DNA from: an uncultured Finegoldia sp.
GTDB lineage: Bacteria > Bacillota > Clostridia > Tissierellales > Peptoniphilaceae
Length of the DNA stretch: 48,224 nucleotides
Assembly (NCBI RefSeq): GCF_900766215.1
Contig: NZ_CAAFUQ010000034.1
Coordinates: 1-48,224, forward strand
Direction of reading: 5' to 3'
Position numbers and translations under genes: made by a program. Under the pieces are notes generated by a model. It saw nothing but the letters and a program-made list of their open reading frames with translations, searched no databases and was not told the DNA's origin. This document shows positions 8,569-16,758 of this stretch, in pieces; within the stretch, counting starts at the first letter, position 1; each line of letters starts with the position of its first letter.

Positions 8569-11469
8569 TTATTCCACGTTTATTATTTTGTCGAAAAGAT
8601 TTGCATCTTCATCTATTTTTGTATCATTTCCCACAACTACTAGGTGGTTTTCTTTCATTGCTTTTTTGATTATTTCAGCAAATTGCTTCAAATCATCCAC
8701 AGTTGTTTGTAGCATATTTTCAAGATAGTTTTCGTAATCTTCGACAGTTCTTCCCGATAAATACATGTTTATTGAACGACTTCCTTTTGTGAATGTCGTC
8801 ATTGGTGGGTTGAATTGGTTCACAGTTCCTATGATGAATTGTTTCATTTCTTTTTCATCGAAGTTCATGTTTTCTACGAATTTGTCGATTTGATCGTAGA
8901 TGTCGATTGTGTTTTTTATGTTAGGGTCTCTGTAGGAATATACATACAATATTCCGTTCAAGCTAACACTCATTCCAACTCCATACGCTCCACCTTTTGC
9001 TCTGACTTCGTTGTATAAGAATGAAGTGTTCAATATATTTGTCAGAACAGTTATTTTGGAATTGTATTCAAATCCATATTTTTTCAAATCAGCTGATTTG
9101 ACAACGTAATTCACATTTGAAGATGTCTTGTAGGCTTCTTTTAATTTGAAGAATTTTGTTGGAGAAGATTTTATTTCGATGTCTTCTGTGTTCATTTTCG
9201 CAATCAACGATTTTTGTAATTTGTCGAAGAATTTATTTGCAGAATCTTTCTCGTTGATTATGCTTACTATCATATCGTTTGAATTCACGATTTTTTCGTA
9301 GTAGTCCTGTAATTTCTTCAATGTGATGTCTGCTTTTTCGTCGAAATCATTTAAAACATCGCACAATTTTTCGTAGTAGCTAATTCCTGAACATTCATCT
9401 TCTAATACGCTTTTTTCTGAGAATGATGCCATAGATCGTGTCAATGCGAATTGGTTTCCAGCTTCAAGTATTCTCGTTTTGTATTCTTGTTTTAGGTTTT
9501 GAAGGATGTTCTTGAATCTATTTTTGTCTTCGAATTTCACATTGAACAAGTATTCTTCCAAGATTTTGATACATTCGTCTTCTGTTTTTTCTATAGTTTT
9601 GAAACTGAACACAAATTTGGATTTCAAATCTTGACCATTTTTTGTATTGTTCAAATGAATTGCAGTGAATATTCCGCCTGATGCAAGATATGTTTGAGTG
9701 TATAATTTTTTGTAGTCGTAATTTGTAGTGTCGCTTAGTCCAATATAATCGGATAAAAGTGACAAATAGAAGTAATCTTTTTGAGAGAACTTCGACAAAT
9801 CAAACATAAATGATGCGTAGTGAATGTTTGATGTGAATAGATTTGGATTTAAGAATGTGTAGTTGTCGATTTTCTTTTCAATTCTTTCAACATCTTCAAG
9901 TTTTGCGTCAATATCGGAAAGTTCCAATGTTGGAATAGTGTCTTTTTGTTCTTTTGTGTCTTCTTCTGATTGGAATTGTTCCAAGTTTTTGTTCAAATCT
10001 ACTAATTCATTCAATTCTTCATCAGACAAGCTTTCCTTGTATTGTTTTAATTTTTCCTTAACTTCGTTGTCTTTTTTCAAATTAAGACCTGGTGTTGCTT
10101 TCAATGATAGTATCAATTTAAAATTGTTGTTTAACAATTTTTCTTCGATGAATTTTTCGTAGTAATCTGTATCGATCAATTTTCTGCATTCTGCAAGTGT
10201 TTCTGAGAATTGTAATTGGTCGTAGTAGCTATCTGAGTACATGAAACTTAGAGCAGATTTTAAGAAATAGATAACTCCTTTTGTGTGGAAACTTCCAGCC
10301 TCTTTCAAATCGTATTCTAATTTGTTAAGAGTAGAAGTAAGTTCGTCCTTGTCGATTCCGTTTTTTACGATGTTTTCTAATTCTCTTTTAACCAATGCTT
10401 CAAATTTTTCAGTGTTTTTGACATCTGAGTTCTCAGCGATAACACCCATTGTGATTTCCTGTCCGTAAGATGATACGCTCTCTACAGATTCACAGATGTT
10501 TTCTTGCAACAATTTTTCTTTAATTATTGCAGATTCGTTGGAGAACAATACATCACTTAAAATAGTTGAAACAAATGCATCTTTTACATTTGTGATGTGT
10601 CCGACATTTGCAGCGTAAACCAATACATCTTTTCCGTCTGGCTTTTCGTCTTTTGATATATTGTATTCGACTTGGACTTTTTTAGCTTCCTCAAATGGTT
10701 TTTGATAAGGAATGTCTGAGTCGATTTTTTTGTAATCATATTCTTCCAAATATTTTGACAAATGATCTAATTCTTCTTCGATATTTCCATTTCCATAGAA
10801 ATAAATGAACGAATTTGATGGATGGTAGTATTTGTCGTGGAATTCCAAGAATTTGTCGTAAGTTAAATCTGGAATGTTGTAAGGATTACCACCAGATGAA
10901 TGAGCGTAAGTTGTGTCTGGGTACAAATATTTGAACAATTCATCGAAAATAATCGTATAAATTGAACTGTAAGCACCTTTCATTTCGTTGTACACAACAC
11001 CGTTGTATTTGATATCATCGTCGATATTTTTGATTTCGTAGTGCCAACCTTCTTGATAGAAAATATTTTTCTTTTCGTAAACAATTGGATTGAACACTGC
11101 ATCCAAATAAACATCCACGAGATTTTTGAAATCCTTGGCGTTTCGACTTGCGACAGGATAGCATGTTTTATCTGGGTAAGTTATCGCATTCAAAAAAGTT
11201 TGTAGCGATGATTTTACCAAATCCATAAATGGTTCACGAGTTGTGTATTTTTTGGAGCCGTTCAATACTGAATGCTCCATTATGTGAGCGACACCTGTGC
11301 TGTCTTGTGGAATTGTCTTGAACGCGATTGAAAATACTTTGTTTTCGTCGTCGTTAGCGAGCTTCAAAACTTTTGCTTTTGTCTTTTCGTGTTCGAAAAG
11401 AAATGCAGTAGAATTGATGTCTGACAATTCTCTTGTATCTATTAATTTAAAATTTTTATAATCTTGCAT
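8569..11469 (-). CDS. M16C-family zinc metallopeptidase (presequence-protease / insulinase type)
   Basis: A 966-residue peptidase of the PreP-like M16C group. These clamshell enzymes degrade unfolded peptides of a few dozen residues. The inverted zinc motif HxxEH is complete at His62-Glu65-His66 (HIMEH), and the distal zinc ligand Glu162 lies in NEMKGAYSS. Four M16 repeats fit the length, with an acidic linker around 475-520. The C-terminal half has the typical RAKGGAYGVGMS substrate-binding segment. There is no signal peptide, so it should be cytoplasmic. The ribosome site AAAAGGAG lies before the ATG. It is monocistronic, with its own terminator at 8511-8548. Confidence 0.94.
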   Translation of the reverse strand: MQDYKNFKLIDTRELSDINSTAFLFEHEKTKAKVLKLANDDENKVFSIAFKTIPQDSTGVAHIMEHSVLNGSKKYTTREPFMDLVKSSLQTFLNAITYPDKTCYPVASRNAKDFKNLVDVYLDAVFNPIVYEKKNIFYQEGWHYEIKNIDDDIKYNGVVYNEMKGAYSSIYTIIFDELFKYLYPDTTYAHSSGGNPYNIPDLTYDKFLEFHDKYYHPSNSFIYFYGNGNIEEELDHLSKYLEEYDYKKIDSDIPYQKPFEEAKKVQVEYNISKDEKPDGKDVLVYAANVGHITNVKDAFVSTILSDVLFSNESAIIKEKLLQENICESVESVSSYGQEITMGVIAENSDVKNTEKFEALVKRELENIVKNGIDKDELTSTLNKLEYDLKEAGSFHTKGVIYFLKSALSFMYSDSYYDQLQFSETLAECRKLIDTDYYEKFIEEKLLNNNFKLILSLKATPGLNLKKDNEVKEKLKQYKESLSDEELNELVDLNKNLEQFQSEEDTKEQKDTIPTLELSDIDAKLEDVERIEKKIDNYTFLNPNLFTSNIHYASFMFDLSKFSQKDYFYLSLLSDYIGLSDTTNYDYKKLYTQTYLASGGIFTAIHLNNTKNGQDLKSKFVFSFKTIEKTEDECIKILEEYLFNVKFEDKNRFKNILQNLKQEYKTRILEAGNQFALTRSMASFSEKSVLEDECSGISYYEKLCDVLNDFDEKADITLKKLQDYYEKIVNSNDMIVSIINEKDSANKFFDKLQKSLIAKMNTEDIEIKSSPTKFFKLKEAYKTSSNVNYVVKSADLKKYGFEYNSKITVLTNILNTSFLYNEVRAKGGAYGVGMSVSLNGILYVYSYRDPNIKNTIDIYDQIDKFVENMNFDEKEMKQFIIGTVNQFNPPMTTFTKGSRSINMYLSGRTVEDYENYLENMLQTTVDDLKQFAEIIKKAMKENHLVVVGNDTKIDEDANLFDKIINVE

Positions 11470-11642
11470 AAAAATCTCCTTTTTTCTTTTTAATATATTA
11501 TATCAAATTGCGAAAACTTAACAAAATTACAAATTTATTAAATTTTCGTTTATTTGGGTATAAATAATTGTTCGCTACATTCACAATTATCATTTTTTAG
11601 AAGTGTATATGATATAATAAATAACAAATAAGAGGTGAGAAT

Positions 11643-12404
11643 ATGAAATTAATATCATGGAATGTTAACGGATACAGAGCCGTGTGGAAAAAAGGATTTA
11701 AGGAAGCATTTGATAGTTTGAATGCGGATATTTTTTGTTTGCAAGAAATCAAAATGAAAGAAAATCAAATGACTGACGAAATGGAAATAGAAGGCTATCA
11801 CAGATATTCTTATTCAGCTAACAAGGCTGGATATTCTGGAACTTTGGTCTACACAAAAACTGAGCCAATAGGTGTAAGTTTTGGAATTGGAATTGATGAA
11901 CACGACACTGAAGGACGTGTGATTACATGTGAATACGAAGATTTTTTCTTGGTGAATGTCTACACTCCGAACTCCAAACAAAAATTAGAACGCTTGGATT
12001 ATAGAATGGTGTGGGAAGATGAATTCCACAATTATTTGAATATTTTAAGAGATAGAAAACCTGTAATTGTGTGTGGGGATTTGAATGTCGCTCACAACGA
12101 AATTGATTTGAAAAACCCACAATCAAACCGACGTTCAGCAGGATTTACCGATGAAGAAAGAAATAAAATGTCACTTTTGTTAAACGATGGTTACATTGAC
12201 ACGTTCAGATATTTTTATCCTGACAAAACAGATGAGTATTCTTATTGGTCTTATTTCGCAAAGGCGAGAGAAAGAAATGCTGGATGGAGAATTGATTATT
12301 TCATAGTAAGTGATGATTTGAAGGACAATCTTGTGGATGCGAAAATTCACCAAAGCATAATGGGATCAGACCATTGTCCAGTTGAATTGGAAATAAATTT
12401 TTAA
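11643..12404 (+). CDS. xth: Exodeoxyribonuclease III (AP endonuclease)
   Basis: A 253-residue Mg-dependent AP endonuclease / 3'-5' exonuclease of the ExoIII-ExoA family, acting in base-excision repair. Visible active-site landmarks are the N-terminal SWNVNGYRA, Glu35 in LQEIKM, GDLNVAHNEIDL, WRIDYFIVS, and the terminal SDHCPVE with Asp243 and His244. The length equals that of Bacillus ExoA. A TATAAT at 11613-11618 and AGAGGTG before the ATG give a clear promoter and ribosome site. It leads a run of three same-strand genes with gaps of 9 and 27 bases. Confidence 0.96.
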   Translation: MKLISWNVNGYRAVWKKGFKEAFDSLNADIFCLQEIKMKENQMTDEMEIEGYHRYSYSANKAGYSGTLVYTKTEPIGVSFGIGIDEHDTEGRVITCEYEDFFLVNVYTPNSKQKLERLDYRMVWEDEFHNYLNILRDRKPVIVCGDLNVAHNEIDLKNPQSNRRSAGFTDEERNKMSLLLNDGYIDTFRYFYPDKTDEYSYWSYFAKARERNAGWRIDYFIVSDDLKDNLVDAKIHQSIMGSDHCPVELEINF

Positions 12405-12413
12405 GGAGATATT

Positions 12414-13259
12414 ATGACTAGAAATAGAATTTGGATAAGTGGAGCAGATGGAAAGATTGGAAAAGTATTACAGAAATATTTGGATCCTTTGGAAGATGAA
12501 GTCTTAGCAACGGATAAAGATATCGTAGATATTGTAAATTCTGATGAAACTTCCATATTTGCCAGAAGAAACAGACCGAATGTAATCATAAATTGTTCTG
12601 CACTTACAGACCCTGTCGCATGTCAAGAAAACCCGGACGAAGCTTTCAGAGTAAATGCTTTGGGAGCAAGAAACATGGCTGTTGCAGCGAACACTGTGGA
12701 TGCGAAAATCATTCACATGTCTGCAGATGATGTGTTCAGTGGACAATCCAGAAGTGCATACAGAGAATACGACACGCCTCATCCTACGACTATGTATGGT
12801 AAAAGTAAATTGATGGGTGAAAATTTCGTAAGGGAATTTAGCGTAAAACATTTTATTTTGAGAACTAGTTGGTTGTTTTCTCCTGTAAATCACAGGGTGG
12901 AAGATATTATAAAAGAAGCGCAAGAAACAGGAAAAGTAATGGTTCCTAAAGCGCAATATTCTTCCCCAACAAGTGCGTATCAATTAGCAGAATTTATCGT
13001 AAAATTGATGGATACTTACGATTACGGAATATATCATGCATCATGCGAAGGTGTTGCTAGTAGAAAAGAATTTGCAGAAGAAATCTTGAAAATAAAAGGA
13101 ATTTCTGCAGAAGTTATCGAAGATGAGAATTTGAGAATTGAAGGTCACAGACCTGATTTTACAGCTTTGGAAAATTTCTTATTGAACACATCACAAATCT
13201 ACAAATTCACAGATTGGCAAACTTCTCTTAAAAAATACATTGAAAAAAATAATTTGTAA
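12414..13259 (+). CDS. RmlD-like NAD(P)-dependent sugar-nucleotide reductase
   Basis: A 281-residue extended short-chain dehydrogenase related to dTDP-4-dehydrorhamnose reductase. The Rossmann glycine motif GADGKIG is at 10-16 and the catalytic YxxxK at Tyr128-Lys132 (YGKSK). In the motif where RmlD usually has STDYVF, this protein has SADDVF (103-108), so the catalytic Thr is replaced by Ala and the Tyr by Asp. No other dTDP-rhamnose genes lie nearby. A true rhamnose-pathway role is therefore doubtful, and a different substrate is likely. AAGGAG sits properly before the ATG, nine bases after exonuclease III. Confidence 0.82.
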   Translation: MTRNRIWISGADGKIGKVLQKYLDPLEDEVLATDKDIVDIVNSDETSIFARRNRPNVIINCSALTDPVACQENPDEAFRVNALGARNMAVAANTVDAKIIHMSADDVFSGQSRSAYREYDTPHPTTMYGKSKLMGENFVREFSVKHFILRTSWLFSPVNHRVEDIIKEAQETGKVMVPKAQYSSPTSAYQLAEFIVKLMDTYDYGIYHASCEGVASRKEFAEEILKIKGISAEVIEDENLRIEGHRPDFTALENFLLNTSQIYKFTDWQTSLKKYIEKNNL

Positions 13260-13286
13260 TTAAAAATTAGAAAAGGAAAGATGTTT

Positions 13287-14552
13287 ATGAAACAAAAGAA
13301 AAAAATGGGACTTACAACTCAAATATTTATTGGATTATTTTTGGGATTGTTAGTCGGAATAGTTTTTAATCTATTTGTTCCTTCATCGTATATAAAAGAC
13401 ACTATTTTGGTAAATGGTGTATTTGACGTACTGGGACAAGGGTTTATTAGATTGATGCAAATGCTCGTGGTTCCTTTGGTATTCTTCTCATTAGTAACTG
13501 GCGCTATGAGTATGGGAGATACTAAAAAATTAGGGAAAATCGGAGTTAAAACACTCGTGTTTTATTTGTTCACTACGGCTTTGGCGATAACTTTGGCGCT
13601 ATTATTGGCATCATTTATAAAGCCTGGAGTTGGAATTGATTTAAGCAAAGTGAGCCAAGCGGCACAAGCAGACCCTGCAAAAGCAGTTTCCATAAAAGAT
13701 ACCGTGTTGAATTTAATTCCTACAAATCCAATTCAAGCTATGGCAGAAGGAAATATGTTGCAAATAATTTTCTTTGCATTGCTTGTTGGAATTATTTTGG
13801 CGAATTTGGGAGAAAAAGCACACAACGTAGCAAATATTTGCGAAGAATTCAACGACATCATGATGGACATGACTATGATTGTAATGAAGTTCGCACCAAT
13901 TGGTGTATTTGCACTTATCACTAAGACATTCGCAACTTTGGGATTATCAGCTATATTGTCAATGCTAAAATACATGCTCACAGTAGTTTTAGGATTGGGA
14001 CTTCAACTTTTATTAGTGTACATGGTTTTATTGACGATTTTTGCAAAAGTAAATCCATTCAAATTCTTGAAGAAATTTTTCCCAGTTTTGGGATTTGCAT
14101 TCTCCACATCATCTTCAAATGCAACAGTGCCAATGAACATAAACAAATTGGAAGAGCTTGGAGTTAGTAGAAAAATTTCTTCATTCACAATTCCACTTGG
14201 AGCGACAATCAACATGGACGGAACTGCAATCATGCAGGGAGTTGCGGTAGTATTTGCAGCGAACGCTTACGGAATGCAATTAACTCCACAAGATTTCTTG
14301 ACAGTAATTGCTGCAGCTACACTTGCATCAGTGGGTACTGCTGGTATTCCTTCAGTTGGTTTGATAACTTTATCCATGGTGTTCAATTCAATTGGACTTC
14401 CAATTTCTGCAATAGCAATGATAATGGGAATAGACAGAATTTTGGATATGATTAGAACAGCGATTAATATCACAGGAGATGCAGTGTGCACAGTTATTGT
14501 CGCAAATGGTGCTGGCGAAGAATATTTCGACAAAGAAAAATTTAATTCGTAA
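13287..14552 (+). CDS. Dicarboxylate/amino-acid:cation symporter (DAACS family)
   Basis: A roughly 421-residue secondary transporter of the GltP/GltT/DctA family that takes up glutamate, aspartate or C4-dicarboxylates with Na+ or H+. The two re-entrant-loop signatures are present: the serine-rich SSSNATVPMN (hairpin 1) and NMDGTAIMQG (helix 7), plus ASVGTAGIPSVG in hairpin 2. The frame also has an ATG at 13281. AAAGGA is only three bases from that one but nine from the ATG at 13287, which I prefer. It is last in the exonuclease III operon, closed by a terminator at 14566-14607. Confidence 0.92.
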   Translation: MKQKKKMGLTTQIFIGLFLGLLVGIVFNLFVPSSYIKDTILVNGVFDVLGQGFIRLMQMLVVPLVFFSLVTGAMSMGDTKKLGKIGVKTLVFYLFTTALAITLALLLASFIKPGVGIDLSKVSQAAQADPAKAVSIKDTVLNLIPTNPIQAMAEGNMLQIIFFALLVGIILANLGEKAHNVANICEEFNDIMMDMTMIVMKFAPIGVFALITKTFATLGLSAILSMLKYMLTVVLGLGLQLLLVYMVLLTIFAKVNPFKFLKKFFPVLGFAFSTSSSNATVPMNINKLEELGVSRKISSFTIPLGATINMDGTAIMQGVAVVFAANAYGMQLTPQDFLTVIAAATLASVGTAGIPSVGLITLSMVFNSIGLPISAIAMIMGIDRILDMIRTAINITGDAVCTVIVANGAGEEYFDKEKFNS

Positions 14553-14565
14553 AAATTTATAAATG

Positions 14566-14607
14566 ATAAACACTTATAGAATATTTCAATAAGTGTTTAT
14601 TTTTTTA
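14566..14607 (+). terminator. Rho-independent terminator
   Basis: ATAAACACTTA (14566-14576) pairs perfectly with TAAGTGTTTAT (14590-14600), followed by seven T. It ends the symporter gene. Confidence 0.88.
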
Positions 14608-14639
14608 TTTGATATAATGATATGTAAGGAGGGATTATT

Positions 14640-15323
14640 TTGAAATTAGAAAATAAACATATCAAAAAAATTGTCGTTATTCTCATTGTGGTTCTTGCAT
14701 TTGTTTTTATAAAACCACTCAGAGAAGGCGTGACTAATATGTCCAAAGCTTTCAAAGACCTTGAAAGTGTAAAAGCCTACATCAGATCGTTCGGGAAAAC
14801 TGCAGTTGTAATTTCATTTTTGATGATGATTCTTCAATCAGTTGCGGCTCCAATCCCAGCTTTCTTGATTACATTTTCAAATGCAGCTATTTGGGGATGG
14901 GTGAGAGGAAGTATATTGTCTTGGACATCTGCAATGGCTGGAGCGGCGCTTTGTTTTGGAATTGCAAGATTTTTGGGAAGAGATATTGCGGAAAAATTTG
15001 CCACAAAAGGAGCATTGAAGGAAGTAGAAGGATTTTTCGACAAATACGGCAAGAACGCTATTTTGGTTGCAAGATTATTGCCATTCGTTCCATTTGATCC
15101 GATAAGTTATGCAGCGGGATTAACACCGATGGGATTTTGGGAATTTTTCATAGCGACAGGAATCGGACAACTTCCAGCTACATTGATTTATTCTTATGCA
15201 GCAAGCAAATCCACAAATCCATCTACATGGGTAAAAGGACTTATTATTTTATTCGGAGTGTTTGCGCTTGGAATGTTGATGAAGAGAATTTATAACGATA
15301 AACAAGCAAAGAAAAATATATAA
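14640..15323 (+). CDS. TVP38/TMEM64 (VTT-domain) membrane protein
   Basis: A 227-residue integral membrane protein of the VTT/DedA-like superfamily; members are linked to lipid scrambling and membrane homeostasis. It has an N-terminal helix (about 10-24), a VTT core of about 60-200 with ARFLGRDIAEKF and LLPFVPFDPISYAAGL, and a C-terminal helix (about 200-218). The start is TTG, supported by AAGGAGGG seven bases upstream and a TATAAT at 14613-14618. It is monocistronic and ends at the terminator at 15356. Its 3' flank is where the murF-repeat-bounded cassette begins. Confidence 0.9.
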   Translation: MKLENKHIKKIVVILIVVLAFVFIKPLREGVTNMSKAFKDLESVKAYIRSFGKTAVVISFLMMILQSVAAPIPAFLITFSNAAIWGWVRGSILSWTSAMAGAALCFGIARFLGRDIAEKFATKGALKEVEGFFDKYGKNAILVARLLPFVPFDPISYAAGLTPMGFWEFFIATGIGQLPATLIYSYAASKSTNPSTWVKGLIILFGVFALGMLMKRIYNDKQAKKNI

Positions 15324-15355
15324 AAAAGAACGCCTGAAACTTTCCTATAAATAAG

Positions 15356-15396
15356 CAAGCCCTTATGCAAATTTTTACATAAGGGCTTGTTGTTTT
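15356..15396 (+). terminator. Rho-independent terminator
   Basis: CAAGCCCTTATG (15356-15367) pairs perfectly with CATAAGGGCTTG (15378-15389), followed by a T-rich tract. It ends the VTT-domain gene. Confidence 0.9.
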
Positions 15397-15424
15397 TATA
15401 TTATTTAATATTTTGATGTTAAAT

Positions 15425-15490
15425 TTCTTTTATTTGTTCGACTAATTTATCGAATTGCATTGCATGAGATGCTTTTACTAAAACTAATGT
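15425..15490 (-). pseudogene. Displaced 3'-end fragment of murF (66-bp direct repeat, left copy)
   Basis: These 66 bases are identical to 18916-18981, the last coding part of murF, in the same orientation. Read in the murF frame the fragment continues past the repeat with one Ile codon and then a stop, whereas the intact gene ends with Leu and a stop. The fragment therefore looks like the original murF terminus, displaced when the intervening DNA arrived. It cannot be a gene by itself. Confidence 0.85.
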
Positions 15491-15536
15491 GTAACTTGTA
15501 TCGAAAAGAACAATTTAAGATAATTTAGAAATTATA

Positions 15537-15565
15537 TTGACAAAGAAGAATCAAAACATTACAAT
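15537..15565 (+). promoter_or_regulatory. Promoter of the secreted-peptide operon
   Basis: TTGACA (15537-15542) and TACAAT (15560-15565) are separated by exactly 17 bases, an almost perfect housekeeping-sigma promoter about 50 bases upstream of the peptide gene start. Confidence 0.8.
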
Positions 15566-15601
15566 TAAATCGAAATCGATAATAGATTTTAATTTAATTG
15601 T
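15561..15601 (+). promoter_or_regulatory. Inverted repeat overlapping the -10 box and leader
   Basis: ACAATTAAAT (15561-15570) and ATTTAATTGT (15592-15601) are exact inverted repeats. The left arm covers the -10 box; the right arm ends four bases before the GGAGG ribosome site. It could be an operator, or a leader hairpin that affects translation of the secreted peptide. Confidence 0.5.
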
Positions 15602-15613
15602 CATGGAGGAAAT

Positions 15614-16006
15614 ATGAAAGTAAAAAAATTGGCACTAGGAGTTTTATTGTCAGCACTAGTAGCTACGGGTTCAGTTTATGCTGGAAGTACTTATCAAGGG
15701 TTTGATGTTACTATTGGAAAACTTGCAGGTAAAGTGGGGACAGGAAATCAAACAAAACAAACAGGAGGAGCAAATGGAGCATTAAAATCTACTTTTAACG
15801 GTGGTGGATACAATTATAGTGCAAGAATGGAAAAAACGAATGGGAGTGCAGCTGGGGCATGGGCTAGAAAAATAACGAAAGGAAAAACAGTTACATTGCC
15901 AGGCAATTCTTCACAATACAAAAATAGTAAAATTAGAGTTAAAATGCAAAGTCAGTGGAACCAACCTGTTAATTTTACCGTTAGAGGACAATGGAAGAGT
16001 AATTAA
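15614..16006 (+). CDS. Small secreted peptide (bacteriocin-like or DUF2712-like)
   Basis: A 130-residue precursor with a clear Sec signal peptide: basic MKVKK, a hydrophobic core, and the cleavage site VYA-GS after residue 23. The mature form would be 107 residues, basic, cysteine-free and rich in Gly, Asn, Ser, Thr and Lys. It has alternating beta-like C-terminal strands ending in FTVRGQW. That pattern recalls small secreted families (lactococcin 972, DUF2712) often encoded beside ABC exporters, but I cannot decide between them or exclude a new family. GGAGG lies just before the ATG. The stop is two bases from the permease start, so it is first in a four-gene operon. Roles as toxin, signal or target of the ABC system are inference. 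Confidence 0.7.
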   Translation: MKVKKLALGVLLSALVATGSVYAGSTYQGFDVTIGKLAGKVGTGNQTKQTGGANGALKSTFNGGGYNYSARMEKTNGSAAGAWARKITKGKTVTLPGNSSQYKNSKIRVKMQSQWNQPVNFTVRGQWKSN

Positions 16007-16008
16007 AT

Positions 16009-16758
16009 ATGAATAAGAATATTTACAAAAGGACAATTTCACAACTACTAATACCGTTTTTTTTAACGGTATTAGTAGGAGTTGTTTTCACTGTGTTTAT
16101 GGGTTTTACAGAAGGACAAGTGGCATCTTACAAATATAAAGTTGGAGTGTATTTGTATAGTACTACTTATTTAGATTTTTTAGCTCCTATTTTGTATATT
16201 GCACCATTTGTATGGCAAATTTTTTACGAAAAGAAAAATAGGTTTTATGATTTGGAATGTATGAGAATATCATCTAAGCAATTAGCTATTTCAAAGGTTG
16301 CATCGATATTGAGTGTAGTTTTTTTGGCTGTAGTTGCTTCTTATTTTATTTCTGCTTTGATACTTATTAACTTTGTACCAATTAATACCATATCAAAAGA
16401 ATCTACAATAAATAGCAAAATTTTTATTGATTTGATTATTGGAAAACCAATATTTTTTTCTTTTATTTTGAGTTTATGGAAGGGAGTAATTATATCGTTA
16501 ATAGCTTTAATTTCCATTCAATTAAGTTATAGAATAAAAAATATACTACTTATTTCAACTATACCATTTTTTGGAATACTTATTACTGGATTTTTGCTTG
16601 GATCATTGAATTTAGGAGCTTTTTCCTATCAAGGATTTTATGTGTTTGAAGCTGTTGCGTATGATGGAATATTAAATTACTTAATAGGATTATTTTCGTT
16701 AATACTTGTTAATTTTTTTGTATATATTTTCATGATTAGGAGAAAGTCTTATGAATAA
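16009..16758 (+). CDS. ABC-2-like membrane protein of the secreted-peptide operon
   Basis: A 249-residue integral membrane protein with about six hydrophobic segments (near 13-33, 53-73, 98-122, 142-168, 178-203 and 220-243). The layout resembles ABC-2 permeases of bacteriocin immunity/export systems (for example EpiE/MutE-type). I do not recognise it at family level. It starts two bases after the peptide gene's stop, with GGAAGAG inside that gene as ribosome site, and overlaps the next gene by eight bases. Its early coding region contains a perfect 14-bp inverted repeat (16045-16078). It probably pairs with the following permease and the ATPase. Confidence 0.75.
   Translation: MNKNIYKRTISQLLIPFFLTVLVGVVFTVFMGFTEGQVASYKYKVGVYLYSTTYLDFLAPILYIAPFVWQIFYEKKNRFYDLECMRISSKQLAISKVASILSVVFLAVVASYFISALILINFVPINTISKESTINSKIFIDLIIGKPIFFSFILSLWKGVIISLIALISIQLSYRIKNILLISTIPFFGILITGFLLGSLNLGAFSYQGFYVFEAVAYDGILNYLIGLFSLILVNFFVYIFMIRRKSYE
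16045..16078 (+). promoter_or_regulatory. Perfect 14-bp hairpin inside the permease coding region
   Basis: CTACTAATACCGTT (16045-16058) and AACGGTATTAGTAG (16065-16078) are perfect inverted repeats separated by six T. In mRNA this is a strong stem-loop about 36 bases after the permease start and directly downstream of the peptide gene. No T tract follows it, so processing, 3'-end protection or translational polarity is more likely than simple termination. Confidence 0.65.

Noticed and set aside
12504..12983. A 159-codon minus-strand frame
   Set aside because: It is a shadow of the RmlD-like gene with an odd composition rich in Arg, Cys and His, and no ribosome site.
15425..15490. A classical prophage or ICE attachment site
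   Set aside because: The repeat geometry fits, but no integrase, excisionase, relaxase or phage gene lies between the copies.
15614..16006. A firm lactococcin 972 assignment for the small secreted protein
   Set aside because: The signal peptide and lack of cysteine fit, but the mature part is longer and the companion permeases differ. The DUF2712 pattern fits about as well.
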